Below, in pieces: positions 8,914 through 17,017 of a DNA stretch of 64,000 nucleotides. Position 1 is the stretch's first letter. Every line of letters starts with the position of its first letter. The notes beneath the pieces were generated by a model. That model was not told the origin of the DNA, ran no database searches, and was given only the letters and a program-made list of their open reading frames with translations. The DNA is from JAMLHH01 sp964653095 (GTDB lineage Bacteria; Bacteroidota; Bacteroidia; Chitinophagales; JADIYW01): contig CAZZEH010000010.1 in NCBI GenBank assembly GCA_964653095.1, positions 1-64,000 of the forward strand, written 5' to 3'. The translations under genes and the position numbers were made by a program.

Positions 8914-9795
8914 TCAATACGGCAAAATATTCTTCCACCGTTTATGGCTCCATAACCAAAATTCCGGTTGTTGCAGGATTTTTTCTTCAAGAATTCTCAC
9001 ATATTGCTCAGTTATCTGTCCTTCCTGCTCCCGGTCTGCCTGTTCAGAAATCAGTACTAAGTGAATTTCATACCGGGCAAAGTCTATCTTTTTCAAATGC
9101 ACATATACTACCGCAGCCTGTAGCTTTTGAGCAATTTTTTCTCCTCCTGTAAAGAAATTTGTATCTAAAGACAGAAAATTTGTCTGATGTACTTTTGCCC
9201 TTCCGGTCGGTGACTGATCGCCCACAACAGCCAAAACAGAAGGCTGAGCCCTCAGCGTACTCATTAAATTCCTTGCTTTTGTAGCATCCAACATGACTGC
9301 ACCAAATCTTTCTCTTCTTTTTTTTATGAACTCGTCGAGAGGCTTGGAACTTAATGGGGAATACAAAGCAAAATGCCGAAGCGAAGTATATTGCTGCATA
9401 ATAAGAAGAGGCCATTCCCAATTGCCGTAATGGCCGAGCATCAGCACGACGTGTCGATTTTCCTGAGTAAATCTATTTAATAAAGCTTTCGATTCTTCGG
9501 TCAATGTAATTCTTGACATTAGTTCTTGTATAGGAATGAACAATCCTTTGATGACTTCTACGATTAGTTCGGACAGATGTGTGTAAAAGTTTTTTTCGAC
9601 CTTCCGGTATTCTTCCTGTTCCAAATAGGGCAGGGCGTAGGAAAGATTGAGTCGGATTACATCTTTTCTGTAGTGTAAAATATGATAAAGGAAAAAGCGG
9701 ATAAGCAAACTTACTTTTTGTAGTGCCCAACATGGCAGAGCTGCAACCATCCTAAAAATAAGAATGACGAAATAAGCGATTAGTTTTTTTATCAC
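8914..9795 (-). CDS. lipid A biosynthesis acyltransferase-like protein (LpxL/HtrB family)
   Basis: This 293-residue protein begins with a hydrophobic membrane anchor (about residues 5-25) and carries the HX4E motif as HYGNWE at residues 122-127, which is the catalytic signature of LpxL/LpxM acyltransferases. These enzymes add secondary acyl chains to lipid A at the inner membrane. In Bacteroidota related proteins may also make other acylated lipids. It is the first gene of the minus-strand glycan cluster, 57 bases ahead of the glycosyltransferase. Confidence 0.82.
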   Translation of the reverse strand: MIKKLIAYFVILIFRMVAALPCWALQKVSLLIRFFLYHILHYRKDVIRLNLSYALPYLEQEEYRKVEKNFYTHLSELIVEVIKGLFIPIQELMSRITLTEESKALLNRFTQENRHVVLMLGHYGNWEWPLLIMQQYTSLRHFALYSPLSSKPLDEFIKKRRERFGAVMLDATKARNLMSTLRAQPSVLAVVGDQSPTGRAKVHQTNFLSLDTNFFTGGEKIAQKLQAAVVYVHLKKIDFARYEIHLVLISEQADREQEGQITEQYVRILEEKILQQPEFWLWSHKRWKNILPY

Positions 9796-9813
9796 AGACT
9801 AAAAATAAGGAAG

Positions 9814-9845
9814 TTTGGATGAACTTTTATGAATGATTAGATTTG
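9814..9845 (+). promoter_or_regulatory. promoter of the wbqC-like gene
   Basis: TTTG at 9814-9817, a 20-base spacer and TAGATTTG at 9838-9845 form a perfect Bacteroidota promoter. The -7 element overlaps an upstream in-frame ATG at 9833, so translation must begin at the ATG at 9854, leaving a leader of only a few bases. Confidence 0.75.
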
Positions 9846-9853
9846 CACCGCTT

Positions 9854-10480
9854 ATGTCTGCAAATATTCTTATCGAACCGCATTATTGGGGCTGTGCGGA
9901 TTTTTACAAAGTTTTACTGAAGGCAGAAAATGTAACAATTGACCTGCATTCCAATTATCAGAAAGGGAGTTACAGAAACCGCTGTAACATCATGAGTCCA
10001 AATCGAATTTTGTCTCTTTCCGTGCCGCTGGAAAGAGGTAAGCATCAGCACTCCATTTTTGAAGAAGTACGAATAAGTTATTCTGAAAACTGGCAGAAAG
10101 ACCATTGGCAAAGTCTGGTCTCATCGTACAGGCGTTCGGCGTATTTTGAGTTTTTTGAAGATGATTTGGCACCCCTGTATGAAGAAAAATTTGAGTTTCT
10201 GAAAGATTTAAACTTAGCTACGATTCGGCATACTCTTAAGATGCTTCGGATTTCAAAAGAGCTAAGCTATACCGAAAAATTTATCCCTTTTGAAACTTTT
10301 GAAGGAAAAGACTGGAGGGATAAAATCCATCCCAATCCTAAGAAAAATAAGATAGAATCAGACTGGAATTCCTATCAGCAGGTTTTTATGGACAGAGCTG
10401 AGTTTAAACCTAATTTAAGTATTTTGGATGTGTTGTTTAATTTGGGCCCGAGGACATTGAACTATCTTTTAGAAGATTAA
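9854..10480 (+). CDS. WbqC family protein
   Basis: This protein of about 208 residues belongs to the WbqC-like family, found near O-antigen and glycolipid genes and thought to act in amino-sugar or glycan modification. Family features seen are the early PHYW segment, the basic YRNRCNI region, the LSVPLERG strand and the helix following WQSLVSSYRRSAYF. I chose the second ATG because the promoter's -7 element covers the first. It is divergent from the LpxL-like gene and belongs with the polysaccharide cluster by position. Confidence 0.75.
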   Translation: MSANILIEPHYWGCADFYKVLLKAENVTIDLHSNYQKGSYRNRCNIMSPNRILSLSVPLERGKHQHSIFEEVRISYSENWQKDHWQSLVSSYRRSAYFEFFEDDLAPLYEEKFEFLKDLNLATIRHTLKMLRISKELSYTEKFIPFETFEGKDWRDKIHPNPKKNKIESDWNSYQQVFMDRAEFKPNLSILDVLFNLGPRTLNYLLED

Positions 10481-10485
10481 ATTTG
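10478..10485 (+). promoter_or_regulatory. -7 element before the membrane-anchored hypothetical gene
   Basis: TAAATTTG fits TAnnTTTG and overlaps the stop codon of the WbqC gene. An ATTG lies 18 bases upstream as a weak -33 element. Confidence 0.45.
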
Positions 10486-10531
10486 CAGTTACTGGAATAA
10501 ATAACGTTATTTATAAAAAGCTTTTCTCTTC

Positions 10532-10993
10532 ATGGAATACATTTATATACTGGCAATAATCGGATACTATATTTATAAGCATTATTCTTCTGCCAAAGAA
10601 AATGAAGAGCAGTTGCCTGATTATAGTGTGCCAGGTGATACGGACAGTTCAGAGAAAGGCAAAGGTATTTTTGATACCATGTTGGAAGAGTGGAAAAAGG
10701 AATTTGAGACTCCTGCACCCGAATACAAAACACCGCCTCTGACAGTCCCGATAGATACACATCCCCCGGTTAAGAAACCATTGGTGGAGCGTAAAAAAGA
10801 GTCCGGATATAAACCGGTTGAAATGAAATCCAATTTTCAGACTCTAATGGCTGAAACAGAAGGCGGCCGCACAACAGAAGATTTAACTGCTCCTCAGGAA
10901 AACAGACCGTCTGCTCCAAGGCGTTTTGCAGGAATGAATATGACCCCTAAGGAAGCATTTAAAGCACAGATAATTTTGGAGAGAAAGTTCTGA
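10532..10993 (+). CDS. hypothetical protein with one N-terminal membrane segment
   Basis: I do not recognise a named family for this 153-residue protein. It starts with a short hydrophobic, tyrosine-rich segment (residues 3-18), then is hydrophilic, proline- and lysine-rich and probably disordered until a short conserved-looking C-terminal helix with NMTPKEAFKAQIILERKF. The layout suggests a membrane-tethered protein with a cytoplasmic tail whose last helix contacts a partner. It lies 51 bases after the WbqC gene and may be co-transcribed or use the -7 element at 10478. Confidence 0.6.
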   Translation: MEYIYILAIIGYYIYKHYSSAKENEEQLPDYSVPGDTDSSEKGKGIFDTMLEEWKKEFETPAPEYKTPPLTVPIDTHPPVKKPLVERKKESGYKPVEMKSNFQTLMAETEGGRTTEDLTAPQENRPSAPRRFAGMNMTPKEAFKAQIILERKF

Positions 10994-11040
10994 GATGTTC
11001 AAAACATTCCTCTCCAAACTCTTTTCGTTACCCTTTTTTC

Positions 11041-11439
11041 CTAAATAAACTCCGTTTCAGTAGTTATTTCACTGGACAGCACTTTGTGTACCGGACAAGC
11101 ATTGGCTACGTGCTGAAATCTTTTGAAGATCGCATCATCGTATTCCCCTTCAATTCTGATTTTCCTTTTGAAAGTAGCTTTGTTGGCAGCCTTGTCGAAA
11201 ATTAGTTCCACCTCAACATGTATGTCTTCAATTGTAGTCAATTTTTTGTGATTGACATACATTCTCAAAGTGATGGTTGTACAGGCTGCAAGTGCACTTG
11301 CCAGTAATTCGTTTGCGGTAGGTCCTTCATTTTTACCACCTAAATCAATAGGCTCGTCCGATAAAATGTAATGACCTCTGCCATTTTCCATATGAGCCTG
11401 CAGGTCATTTTTTGAGTTTTTTGCGGTTATTTTCGTCAT
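11041..11439 (-). CDS. OsmC/Ohr family protein
   Basis: This 132-residue protein is an OsmC-fold thiol peroxidase-like protein. The two redox cysteines are Cys53 in AACTTITL and Cys115 in ACPVHKVL, and the conserved glutamate lies in ANELLASAL. OsmC proteins reduce organic hydroperoxides. It follows the pirin gene by 11 bases and is the last gene of a minus-strand operon (NdpA, SMR exporter, pirin, OsmC) that looks stress-related. Confidence 0.85.
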   Translation of the reverse strand: MTKITAKNSKNDLQAHMENGRGHYILSDEPIDLGGKNEGPTANELLASALAACTTITLRMYVNHKKLTTIEDIHVEVELIFDKAANKATFKRKIRIEGEYDDAIFKRFQHVANACPVHKVLSSEITTETEFI

Positions 11440-11450
11440 ATTGTAAAAAA

Positions 11451-12344
11451 TTATTTTTCAGGATAAGGTACAAATTCTGTTTCTCCCGGAACTTGCGGAA
11501 ATTGCTTTGTTTTCCAATCTTCCACAGCCTGATCGATTCTTTCTCGGCTTGAGCTGACAAAGTTCCAGTGAATAAATCTTTTTTCGGGAAGCGGTTCACC
11601 TCCGAAAATATAAATTTTAGAATTTTCATGCATTTGAAAAGTACACAGCTGTGCATCTTTTGTTATAAGGATTTGCTTTTCGCCGTACAGATGTCCGCTG
11701 TTTTCAATCTGACCTTCGAGAATATACAATCCGCTTTCGCCGTAAAGATGCTGTCCGATATCAATTGTGGTTGGTTCTTTTGTGGTAATCTCAATCATAT
11801 ATTGCGGACTATACACATTCACGGGAGATTTTCTTCCCGCAGCCTCTCCGCAAATTAATTTGAACTGTGCGCCATTTTCCTCCCAAGTCGGTAAATCTTT
11901 TGCTTCGACATGCTGAAATTCTGGTTCTATTTCTTCCAACTCTTTGGGAAGTGCGACCCAAATCTGTAGTCCGTGCAGAGTCATTTCGGTATTTCTCAGG
12001 TGCTGAGGTGTTCTTTCTGAATGTACAACACCTTTTCCGGCAGTCATCCAGTTGACTGCTCCGGGAGTAATCTCTATATGTGTTCCAATACTGTCCGCAT
12101 GCATGACAGAACCTTCAAATAAATAAGTAAGAGTAGAAAGCCCAATATGTGGATGAGGAGCGACGTCAAGACTTTTTTCGCTGTCTAATTTTGCCGGCCC
12201 CATGCGGTCTATAAAAACAAAAGGCCCGATATGTCTCTTTTTACGAAAAGGAAGTAATCGACCGACAAGAAAATTGCCGATATCGGCTTCGCGTTCTTCA
12301 ATAATTAAAGAAATATTGGACATTTCTAAGTGTTTTGGTTCCAA
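11451..12344 (-). CDS. pirin family protein
   Basis: This 297-residue bicupin matches pirin. The metal ligands are all present in the N-terminal cupin: His64 and His66 in PHPHIG, and His108 and Glu110 in GVVHSER. Bacterial pirins bind iron and some act as quercetinases or redox-sensing regulators; the role here is unknown. It lies between the SMR exporter (27-base gap) and the OsmC gene in one minus-strand operon. Confidence 0.87.
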   Translation of the reverse strand: MEPKHLEMSNISLIIEEREADIGNFLVGRLLPFRKKRHIGPFVFIDRMGPAKLDSEKSLDVAPHPHIGLSTLTYLFEGSVMHADSIGTHIEITPGAVNWMTAGKGVVHSERTPQHLRNTEMTLHGLQIWVALPKELEEIEPEFQHVEAKDLPTWEENGAQFKLICGEAAGRKSPVNVYSPQYMIEITTKEPTTIDIGQHLYGESGLYILEGQIENSGHLYGEKQILITKDAQLCTFQMHENSKIYIFGGEPLPEKRFIHWNFVSSSRERIDQAVEDWKTKQFPQVPGETEFVPYPEK

Positions 12345-12371
12345 TTATAACATCCCTTTTATGGTTTTGTT

Positions 12372-12698
12372 TTAATTTGAAACCACTTTGAGTCCGACAA
12401 TCGAGCAGATTAGAGTGACAATAAAAAACATACGCCAAAAGGTCGCCGGCTCCTGAAAAATAAATATACCCGTCAGTACCGTTCCGACCGCACCGATTCC
12501 GGTCCACACGGCATAGGCGGTGCCTATTGGAATATTTTGAATGGCTTTGACTAATAATATCATACTGACCGCCAATGTAATGACAAAACCCATATACCAG
12601 TATATTGCTTCTGTTCCGCTTGCTTCCTTGGCTTTTCCGAGACAAAAAGCAAATGAAGTCTCAAACAGTCCGGCGATGATTAAAACTATCCAGTGCAT
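12372..12698 (-). CDS. SMR family exporter, Gdx/SugE (guanidinium) type
   Basis: This 108-residue four-helix membrane protein is a small multidrug resistance family member. The essential Glu13 lies in GLFET, and the segment PIGTAYAVWTGIGAVGT matches the Gdx/SugE branch, whose members export guanidinium ion in exchange for protons, rather than the EmrE branch. It acts as an antiparallel dimer in the inner membrane. The start is six bases after the NdpA stop, so no guanidine riboswitch can lie directly in front of it. Confidence 0.85.
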   Translation of the reverse strand: MHWIVLIIAGLFETSFAFCLGKAKEASGTEAIYWYMGFVITLAVSMILLVKAIQNIPIGTAYAVWTGIGAVGTVLTGIFIFQEPATFWRMFFIVTLICSIVGLKVVSN

Positions 12699-12704
12699 CT
12701 TAGT

Positions 12705-13781
12705 TTAGTTTTCTTCCCGATAGTATATTTTATAAAATTTCTCCCCGTCTTCATCCACTCCACGTTCTATTTTACTTCGGTCTCCATGGATGTATATGTG
12801 AAAATTCTTATCTAATTTCAAAATGCTTTTAAAAATTTTAGACTCTTTTCTGACGGCTGATCCTGACAGTTCGATGTCTTTATTGAAGTCCAGACCATAA
12901 GCCTGCTGATGGACGGAAGAATAGTTCCTGAAAGAATCGGATATTTCCGGTTGTGTGAAAACTTCTTTCTCAAAGTTTAACGGATTAAAGTGGTCGTTAG
13001 CTTTGAAATAGTGTACAGATTTATTGAGCATGGCAATCTGATCCGGCTTTTCTATATCCTCTACATCTTTTTTTACCTGAAATTCTATAAAATCTTTGGT
13101 CAGATTCATCAGACTCCTTGTCTGAGTATAAGTGTCGTTAATCGGCTGCACATTTAAAAAATCTTCTTTCCAGTAAAGTGCTTCATCTCCTTTTGATACA
13201 TTGTCAAGGATTAAAACTTCAAAACCTGTTTCAAAATCAAGGTCCAGTACTAAACACCCTTTATCAATTTTAGATGCGCTGATTCCTTCCAAATAATCAA
13301 TGTCAAATTTGGAGGCGGTCTGCCGAATCTGGAAGATGCCGTCTTTATTTTCAGACTTGAATATTCCCAAAGCTTCTACCGGAATATTATCTGCATATAT
13401 ATTGTCGAAATGAACTAAAAACAATTCACCCGATTTAATATTGGGATGTATGCTTTTATCGTGGAGCATTCGTGCAAGCTTTTTGGAGGCCTCATGGAAA
13501 TTTAACTCACCCTCAAAGGTTTGTCCCACCGTATTAAAAACTTCATTGTATTCCAGTGCATCCACGTGGGTAAATTCAAATTTTTCCGCCTGTTTGGTAA
13601 TTCCTTTCAAAAAGTATTCTTTCATTCTGAGAGACATCTCCGAATCGAGTAACACCGGGGAGTCAGACAAAAATAGGTCAGTGTTGTTGGTTTTGTTTCC
13701 GACAAAATGAACAGAGAGAGAGACAGTATATACGCTTGAGAATAATCCAATACCATAGGGATAATTTTTGAATGCCTGCAA
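12705..13781 (-). CDS. nucleoid-associated protein, NdpA/NA37 family, start interrupted by a TC tract
   Basis: This 37-kDa nucleoid-associated protein (NdpA/YejK family, PF04245) binds DNA and may influence topology; E. coli YejK interacts with topoisomerases. Its C-terminal motif KLDKNFHIYIHG and the KIYYREE ending match the island paralog at 13925. The N-terminus is odd. In the reading frame present, the only upstream start is a TTG at 13781, giving an unrelated leader. The expected start MVLDYSQAYILS reads from an ATG at 13756 in another frame. Removing one TC unit from the tract at 13713-13723 joins the two and gives exactly the 13-residue spacing (LD to VGN) seen in the paralog. It heads the operon with the SMR exporter. 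Confidence 0.8.
   Translation of the reverse strand: MQAFKNYPYGIGLFSSVYTVSLSVHFVGNKTNNTDLFLSDSPVLLDSEMSLRMKEYFLKGITKQAEKFEFTHVDALEYNEVFNTVGQTFEGELNFHEASKKLARMLHDKSIHPNIKSGELFLVHFDNIYADNIPVEALGIFKSENKDGIFQIRQTASKFDIDYLEGISASKIDKGCLVLDLDFETGFEVLILDNVSKGDEALYWKEDFLNVQPINDTYTQTRSLMNLTKDFIEFQVKKDVEDIEKPDQIAMLNKSVHYFKANDHFNPLNFEKEVFTQPEISDSFRNYSSVHQQAYGLDFNKDIELSGSAVRKESKIFKSILKLDKNFHIYIHGDRSKIERGVDEDGEKFYKIYYREEN
13713..13723 (-). repeat. (TC)5 dinucleotide tract within the ndpA start region
   Basis: Eleven bases of alternating TC on the minus strand (AG on plus) lie about 11 codons after the natural ATG. Five units put the start out of frame with the gene; four units would restore it. Slipped-strand changes here would switch the protein on or off. 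Confidence 0.75.
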
Positions 13782-13924
13782 GATAAGATTTTATTCAAAT
13801 CAAGATTCAAATCCCGATAGACGATTTTGAGATTTGAGAGGTTTTGACGACTTGATGCAGGGTGGATTTCACCGATTTTGAATATTAGCTCGTTTTCGAC
13901 TATTTTTAAAAATTATTTGGCAGT

Positions 13925-14974
13925 CTATCTCTCTTCTTCGTAGTATATTTTGTAATATTTTCTTCCATTTTCGTCCATACCTTGCTCAATCAATTCTGTG
14001 TTTCCGTGAATATAGATATGAAAATTTTTGTCCAACTTTAAAACGCTTTTAAAAGCTCTTGCTTGCTTTTTTACTGCTTGAGGAGATATTTCAAAACTGT
14101 CTGCTAATTCTACTTCGTTTTCTTGTCTGTAAGTTTGGTCAAATTTTCTGAATGATTCGATTATATTACTATCTCCAAAAACTTGTTCCTCAAATCCTTG
14201 TTTGTCAAACGTTTCGTTCCCTTTAAAATAATCCACAGAGCGATTTAAAAAATCTATCTTATCGGCTTTACTTATTTCAAATTCTTCTGAAAGTTGTTTG
14301 GTTACGAATTGCTTTGTAATCCCTAAAAACTGGTTAGTTTGTAGGAAGTTTGTTTTTATAGGTTTTACATTCAAAAAGAAATCAACCCAATATTGAGTAT
14401 CGTTGGATTTATTTGACTTATCGACAACGCTTATTCTGTAACCAGTTTCTTTTTCGGTATTAAAGATTAAACAACCTTTATCAAGTTTATCTATGTTTAT
14501 ACCATCTTCATATCTTAGTGAAAACTCTTTTGAAGTTTTATTTAGTTGTAAAAATTCTTGTCTGTTTTCTGATTTGAAAAATCCTATAGCCTTTACTAAT
14601 TCACCATCCACGTTAATATTTTCAAAAGTAACTACAAATAGGTCTCCTGATTTTATTTGTGGATGTAAAGCAATTTCATAAAGATATTTTGCAATGCTCT
14701 CACTTATCTCTTTGAATCTTTTCTTCTCTGAAAAGATACTAGTTACATATTGATAAATAGGATTTAGAGTAAAATCCTCATCAGAAAACGTAAATGAATA
14801 AAATTCTTCTATATCCTTGAAAGGATAAAGGAAATATTTGATTAATAGTTCTCTCAAACGAGTATCTTCTGTATTTAGTAATGAAGTTGATAATATCAAT
14901 TCTTCATCATTTGTCTGATTGCCAACTTGGTGGGCAATAACATCAATTATATTACAATTCGTAAAGTCTAACAT
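13925..14974 (-). CDS. nucleoid-associated protein, NdpA/NA37 family, island copy
   Basis: This 349-residue NdpA-family protein is intact, from MLDFTNCN with the VGNQTNDEE segment to the KLDKNFHIYIHG and KIYYEEE ending. It is a clear paralog of the gene at 12705, but its codons are much AT-richer, matching the island. It is the last gene of the eight-gene operon, nine bases after the alarmone synthetase gene. Family knowledge says it binds the nucleoid; its presence next to restriction and nucleotide-signalling genes suggests a defence or DNA-state-sensing role, which is inference. Confidence 0.85.
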   Translation of the reverse strand: MLDFTNCNIIDVIAHQVGNQTNDEELILSTSLLNTEDTRLRELLIKYFLYPFKDIEEFYSFTFSDEDFTLNPIYQYVTSIFSEKKRFKEISESIAKYLYEIALHPQIKSGDLFVVTFENINVDGELVKAIGFFKSENRQEFLQLNKTSKEFSLRYEDGINIDKLDKGCLIFNTEKETGYRISVVDKSNKSNDTQYWVDFFLNVKPIKTNFLQTNQFLGITKQFVTKQLSEEFEISKADKIDFLNRSVDYFKGNETFDKQGFEEQVFGDSNIIESFRKFDQTYRQENEVELADSFEISPQAVKKQARAFKSVLKLDKNFHIYIHGNTELIEQGMDENGRKYYKIYYEEER

Positions 14975-14982
14975 ATTTTAAA

Positions 14983-15963
14983 TTATAAGTCATTTCCCCA
15001 AAGGGTTTTGATTTGTTCAAGGTCTTCTCCTTCAAAGTCATTTAGCCAATTATCTTCTAATGTAAACGGATTATTTTGAAGCATATACCAAATAATGAAA
15101 ATTTCAGGTTGTGTTAAAAATAATATTTCGTAGAAACGGTTTCTGTTTTCATCGTATATTCTTTGAATTTTTCCTTCATTGCTTTTTATAAATCTGTCAA
15201 TCTCATTGATAACTTGATTAATATTGATTTCATTCTCATAGTAGCTTGAAAGAATATCAATTGTCTTCAAAGAAATTTCTCTGTCAAAATCAATTTTGGC
15301 ATACTTATAAAACTTTCCTTCAAGTTTTCTCAATAAAGTATAAGAATGGTTGTCTCTGTGTTCTTTTAAAGCTCTGTTCACGTTTGAAAATTCATCGTCT
15401 GCTATTTCATATAATGAAAGAAGTCGATAGATTTTTCGTTTTAAGTTTGGTGGCAAATCCTTTTCTTGTTTATATGAGAGTGAATGTGCAGTATTTGACC
15501 AAGCGTGTTGATTTAATGTTCTTACCTGTATTTCGAAAACAAAGTTTTCGAATTCAGTATGTTTTTTAAACTCATTGATGTCTAAGTTAATTTGAGCATC
15601 ATAATGATTAGAAACGTAATCTAACTTATCAAAATCTAAGTTTTCTTGTTTATACTCAACCTCTATAATTCTAAAAGATTTTTTCAAAAATTCATCAATA
15701 ATTTTCATTTCCTCTTGAAAAGAACAGATAATTCTGATGCCTAATTTGTCTTTCAAATGGTTATATGAATATTCCTTTTGACTTTGTTTCTTTTTGACTT
15801 TTTTGATTATGCTTAGAAGTTCTTTAGTCCTATACTGAATTTCAGGTAAAAGTTCGTAATCAGTAATCTTGTCTTTTATGAACGCACAAACAATCTGCCC
15901 TAAATTTTCGTATTTAGGTTGTTCTTCGTTCCATAAATCAACAATTTCCTGAACATTTGCCAT
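14983..15963 (-). CDS. RelA/SpoT-domain small alarmone synthetase with C-terminal extension
   Basis: This 326-residue protein carries a RelA/SpoT nucleotide pyrophosphokinase domain at about residues 40-170. The catalytic landmarks appear intact: Arg45, Lys47, Ser51 and Lys54-55 in RTKELLSIIKK; Asp72 and Arg77 in KDKLGIRII; Tyr116, Ser118 and His120 in YVSNHY; and EIQVRT (144-149), with the following W and H. There is no HD hydrolase domain. The C-terminal 150 residues are helical, acidic and unrecognised. Its first codon overlaps the end of the preceding gene, so the two are translationally coupled. It could make (p)ppGpp-like nucleotides or, like toxSAS enzymes, pyrophosphorylate tRNA; no recognisable antitoxin or hydrolase is adjacent. 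Confidence 0.83.
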   Translation of the reverse strand: MANVQEIVDLWNEEQPKYENLGQIVCAFIKDKITDYELLPEIQYRTKELLSIIKKVKKKQSQKEYSYNHLKDKLGIRIICSFQEEMKIIDEFLKKSFRIIEVEYKQENLDFDKLDYVSNHYDAQINLDINEFKKHTEFENFVFEIQVRTLNQHAWSNTAHSLSYKQEKDLPPNLKRKIYRLLSLYEIADDEFSNVNRALKEHRDNHSYTLLRKLEGKFYKYAKIDFDREISLKTIDILSSYYENEININQVINEIDRFIKSNEGKIQRIYDENRNRFYEILFLTQPEIFIIWYMLQNNPFTLEDNWLNDFEGEDLEQIKTLWGNDL

Positions 15964-17006
15964 TACCGTACACTTTTTACTTTAGAAACTATTTCAGCTT
16001 TGGTTGTGCCATCGTTTTGTTCTTCCAGCTTGACATTTTTTTCAAATGTTCCTTTTTTACCAACAATAGCAATATCATTTGCAAAAGTCATTGTTATTGT
16101 CTTGATCTTATTGTTAATGAAAGAATTATCTTTGGGAAACTCGGACATTCTAAATTTTTTCTCTCTTAAATATCTGTTATAAAAGTCTTTGTCTGATGTT
16201 TCCATATAGTCATCTGCAAACTCTTTCGCACTTATTCTGTGAGAGTTCTTTTGTAAATAGGAATTTAGGTCTTGCGTATATTTTGCTTTCTTGATTGGGT
16301 CATCTATACTCTGTTGAATAAATGTTGTTGTAAGATTATAAAATTTCTTTGTGGTAGTTCTTGGGTCAGCAAGAGGAACACAGCCTAAAAATTTTTCAAT
16401 AAACCAAGTCGTAACTTCTTTTTTAGTTTTGGGGTCTATCTGCAAATCTGCTGTACTTCCGTCATACTTGATTTTGAAAATTGATTTGTCAATGAACAGT
16501 CCTACTTTATAAATTTTTGTTTTTCGAGTAAGCATTAAATCCTTTACATCTTTAATATTGAAAGATTTTGTTTTTGGGTCTAATTCTAATTGTGCTCCTT
16601 CGTCTCTTTCCAACTTGATAATTATGCAAGTATTTTGGCTATTGATTTTTCCAAAAATCACGACTAATATTCCTGAGGCATTTTGACCGTCTTGAATTTC
16701 AAATAAGTACTTCGTAATTAGTTTAGACTGTTCAACTAAATCAGCACCATTTGAATTTATGATCTGGTTTATATAGGTAGAAACAGGAGACACACTATCT
16801 GTATTATAACAAACCCTTAGCTCTTTATTGCTCTGCAAAGATTGTACAACTTTATCTTTGAAAAATACCCTTAACCCATCAGGCAAGGAACTTTCTTGCT
16901 CACTATATTGAGGTTTGATTGAAAAATCTCCTTTCTTGTGTCTAGGAATACTGTGAACAATGATATTTTGAATAACGATTGTACTTGTGTCAAGTTTTAT
17001 TGTCAT
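15963..17006 (-). CDS. divergent NdpA-like protein
   Basis: This 347-residue protein has no obvious family at first sight, but it lines up with the two NdpA proteins along its length. NIIVHSIPRHKKGD matches the VGNK region, ILVVIFGKIN matches LFVVTFENIN, WFIEKFLGCVPLADPRTTTK matches the YW-FFLNVKPI segment with its following threonine-rich helix, and ITMTFANDIAIVGKKG near the end matches LDKNFHIYIHG. I infer a diverged nucleoid-associated protein that may pair with the copy at 13925. It starts 11 bases after the methylase stop and overlaps the synthetase start. Confidence 0.6.
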   Translation of the reverse strand: MTIKLDTSTIVIQNIIVHSIPRHKKGDFSIKPQYSEQESSLPDGLRVFFKDKVVQSLQSNKELRVCYNTDSVSPVSTYINQIINSNGADLVEQSKLITKYLFEIQDGQNASGILVVIFGKINSQNTCIIIKLERDEGAQLELDPKTKSFNIKDVKDLMLTRKTKIYKVGLFIDKSIFKIKYDGSTADLQIDPKTKKEVTTWFIEKFLGCVPLADPRTTTKKFYNLTTTFIQQSIDDPIKKAKYTQDLNSYLQKNSHRISAKEFADDYMETSDKDFYNRYLREKKFRMSEFPKDNSFINNKIKTITMTFANDIAIVGKKGTFEKNVKLEEQNDGTTKAEIVSKVKSVR

Positions 17007-17017
17007 GTTTTTTATTT

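Noticed and set aside
12345..12371. A guanidine riboswitch near the Gdx/SugE-type exporter
   Set aside because: The exporter follows the ndpA stop by only six bases and no guanidine-aptamer motif could be seen near it.
12298..12645. A 115-residue minus-strand frame within the SMR exporter region
   Set aside because: It is a shadow of the SMR gene in another frame; the SMR frame has the clear family motifs.
13622..13810. A 62-residue separate gene overlapping the ndpA start
   Set aside because: Only its first residues from the internal ATG look real, and they are the displaced N-terminus of ndpA.
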